A stretch of 7,177 bases of DNA from Planctomycetota bacterium (GTDB lineage: Bacteria > Planctomycetota > PUPC01 > JACPCR01): contig JASLXP010000654.1 of NCBI GenBank assembly GCA_030740295.1, forward strand, positions 1 to 7,177. Direction: 5' to 3'. Below are positions 5,914-7,177 of the stretch, piece after piece (positions within the stretch are counted from its first letter, which is position 1; each line of letters starts with the position of its first letter). A model generated the notes under the pieces. That model was not told where the DNA came from, did not search any database, and saw only the letters and a program-made list of their open reading frames with translations. A program made the position numbers and the translations under genes.

Positions 5914-7015
5914 GGCTGGCCACGTGTCTGAAAATGATTTCGTGCGGACGGCAAAGCAACTGGCGGATCGCGAGGGACGGCGTGTTTTCTCAATGGGACA
6001 ACAAGAGGCATACGAACATCTCGAACGCCTGACTTCGGTCCTCGTATCACTGCCGGAAATCCTGGAAAAGCAGTCGGTCAAGAACATCGCACCTTTCATT
6101 CATAGAGTGAGGCAAGCGCTCGAATGCCTGCAGGCCCAGCAAGTTGTGGCAGACGGCATGATTGAGGAGCATTTTTTTGCCCCATGCCTCCTGAATACCA
6201 GCTCCGGGTTTCCCAGCTCTGCCGATTACTCACGATTAGTAAACGATCATCGACAGGCCGTTTCCGCACTTGAATCAATACCAACCGAAGAGGAGATCAT
6301 TCAGAGTGCACTCGACTACATCTATTCTGGCCGGTTTCCGGGCTCTCACCCGGGACTGATGTCGAAGCGGAAGTATTTTGAATACTTAAAGACCACATCT
6401 CCCATTGATCACTTCGCGCTGTCCGACATTACCATCAGCGAATCAGACGAAGAGGAATGCCGTCAGTGCGCCATCTACGCGATGGGCTACCTGCAAGGCA
6501 CGGGGCTGCCCGTCTTCTGCACGCTGTATTTTGAGCAGGAAAGGACAAGTGAGCCCCTGGATTCCAGCAACATCGAGGAATCTGAATGTGGGATGAGGCT
6601 CCTGAACTTGCTGAAGGCCGGATTCACCGTGAACGCAGGCACACTCACCACGATGAACAAGATCGACGAGATCGATGAATTTCATCCCAGGATGTTTGAA
6701 AAAGTCTCTCTCGGCCCTTTCTACACTGGCGAAACGGACAATCCTCAGGACATCAGAGAATTCTTCAAGTTCAGCACTGATACCTCCGATTATATCTATC
6801 TGGTAAACATAGATCGCTGTGTGAGCATTGGCGATGAAATAGTAAAAAGCAGGCGGCTTGGAATCCTGACGACGGAAACCCGAAAGGTGAAACTTGCCGA
6901 GCCTCACGTTACCCAGATCTTCGTGGTTCCCTATTCAATGAAGCAGGCCATGGCACGGAACGGGATCAAAACCGAGATGCTTTATGCGATCAACGAGCGG
7001 GGCGAATTGCTATGA
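5897..7015 (+). CDS. Uncharacterised 372-residue protein
   Basis: I do not recognise a family. The ATG at 5897 lies inside the end of the coiled-coil gene (stop 5911-5913), so translation is probably coupled; no strong ribosome binding site is visible. A TTG at 5858 would add 13 residues but is a poorer start, because the GGAG before it lies almost against the codon. Residues 1-95 are helical (for example AYEHLERLTSVLVSLPEILE at 38-57), and acidic helical sequence continues at 118-145. From about 155 the sequence becomes mixed alpha/beta, with strand-like stretches such as GLPVFCTLYF at 203-212, SDYIYLVNIDR at 297-307 and VTQIFVVPYS at 338-347. This suggests a globular C-terminal domain of about 200 residues. 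There is no signal peptide or membrane segment, so it should be cytoplasmic. Cysteines at 97, 188, 191, 208, 231 and 308 include a CRQC pair (188-191), but no clear metal-site pattern. It overlaps the following gene by four bases (ATGA). Confidence 0.86.
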   Translation: MTALHEAGHVSENDFVRTAKQLADREGRRVFSMGQQEAYEHLERLTSVLVSLPEILEKQSVKNIAPFIHRVRQALECLQAQQVVADGMIEEHFFAPCLLNTSSGFPSSADYSRLVNDHRQAVSALESIPTEEEIIQSALDYIYSGRFPGSHPGLMSKRKYFEYLKTTSPIDHFALSDITISESDEEECRQCAIYAMGYLQGTGLPVFCTLYFEQERTSEPLDSSNIEESECGMRLLNLLKAGFTVNAGTLTTMNKIDEIDEFHPRMFEKVSLGPFYTGETDNPQDIREFFKFSTDTSDYIYLVNIDRCVSIGDEIVKSRRLGILTTETRKVKLAEPHVTQIFVVPYSMKQAMARNGIKTEMLYAINERGELL

Positions 7016-7177
7016 GCACAATGGAAGGAATTCAAAAGATCACCAGAGCAGACATTGAATCGAGAGTAGATCGCGTGAATCAACGGTTCAGACAATTCAC
7101 TTATCGCGATTCTGAAAAAGGGTCGCTTGATCTGGTGCAAATGGTGTTTGCCCTTCATCCCAGCGACGATCTACTCC
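7012..7177 (+). CDS. Start of a further operon gene, cut by the right edge
   Basis: The ATG at 7012 overlaps the preceding TGA as ATGA, the classical arrangement for coupled translation. The frame stays open for 55 codons to the window end. The visible N-terminus is hydrophilic and probably helical (ITRADIESRVDRVNQRFRQF at about 9-28), followed by a more hydrophobic stretch (LDLVQMVFALHP). A second in-frame ATG at 7021 is possible. There is no signal peptide. Too little is present to name a family. It shows that the operon continues to the right. Confidence 0.75.
   Translation, partial: MSTMEGIQKITRADIESRVDRVNQRFRQFTYRDSEKGSLDLVQMVFALHPSDDLL

Noticed and set aside
5909..5923. HEAGH near the N-terminus of the 372-residue protein, resembling the HExxH zinc-protease motif
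   Set aside because: It falls at residues 5-9, right at the start, with no surrounding protease fold or downstream third ligand, so it is most likely chance.

Overview
The window looks like ordinary chromosomal DNA from a free-living bacterium of moderate to slightly high GC, most likely assembled from an environmental or little-studied genome. The lineage cannot be fixed from sequence alone. The gene content (a CstA-family transporter, a DUF1028 protein, a REP-like palindrome and a run of orphan genes) would suit Acidobacteriota, Verrucomicrobiota or a similar phylum, but this is a guess. There are no rRNA or tRNA genes, no CRISPR array and no recognisable transposase.

Left third (1-1979), minus strand. 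Two genes are transcribed leftward. The first is a DUF1028-family protein (1329-1979), an Ntn-hydrolase-like family of unknown substrate. Next is a CstA-family peptide or pyruvate transporter (1-1172), whose C-terminus runs off the left edge. It uses a TTG start behind a strong ribosome binding site. A 76-base imperfect palindrome (1211-1286) lies between them and resembles a REP or mini-transposon-type hairpin.

Middle (1980-2188). This 209-base divergent intergenic region separates the leftward genes from a rightward operon. It holds a weak promoter candidate for the operon and a short GC palindrome.

Right two thirds (2189-7177), plus strand. At least six tightly packed genes, with gaps of 2 and 11 bases followed by three overlaps, form what must be one operon. 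In order they are: a 284-residue protein with a lysine-rich helical tail; a 586-residue protein anchored by one membrane segment, with a large predicted extracytoplasmic part containing a degenerate EF-hand-like loop; a 70-residue acidic helical protein; a 301-residue coiled-coil protein; a 372-residue mixed protein; and the start of a further gene cut by the right edge. I recognise no named family in any of the six. The 70- and 301-residue genes overlap by 23 bases in different frames. They may be two translationally coupled genes or one gene split by a frameshift.

Working picture (inference only): the rightward genes encode parts of one multi-subunit assembly, with a bitopic membrane anchor and soluble helical partners. 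This operon is the best candidate for an undescribed system in the window, but its function cannot be read from these sequences.
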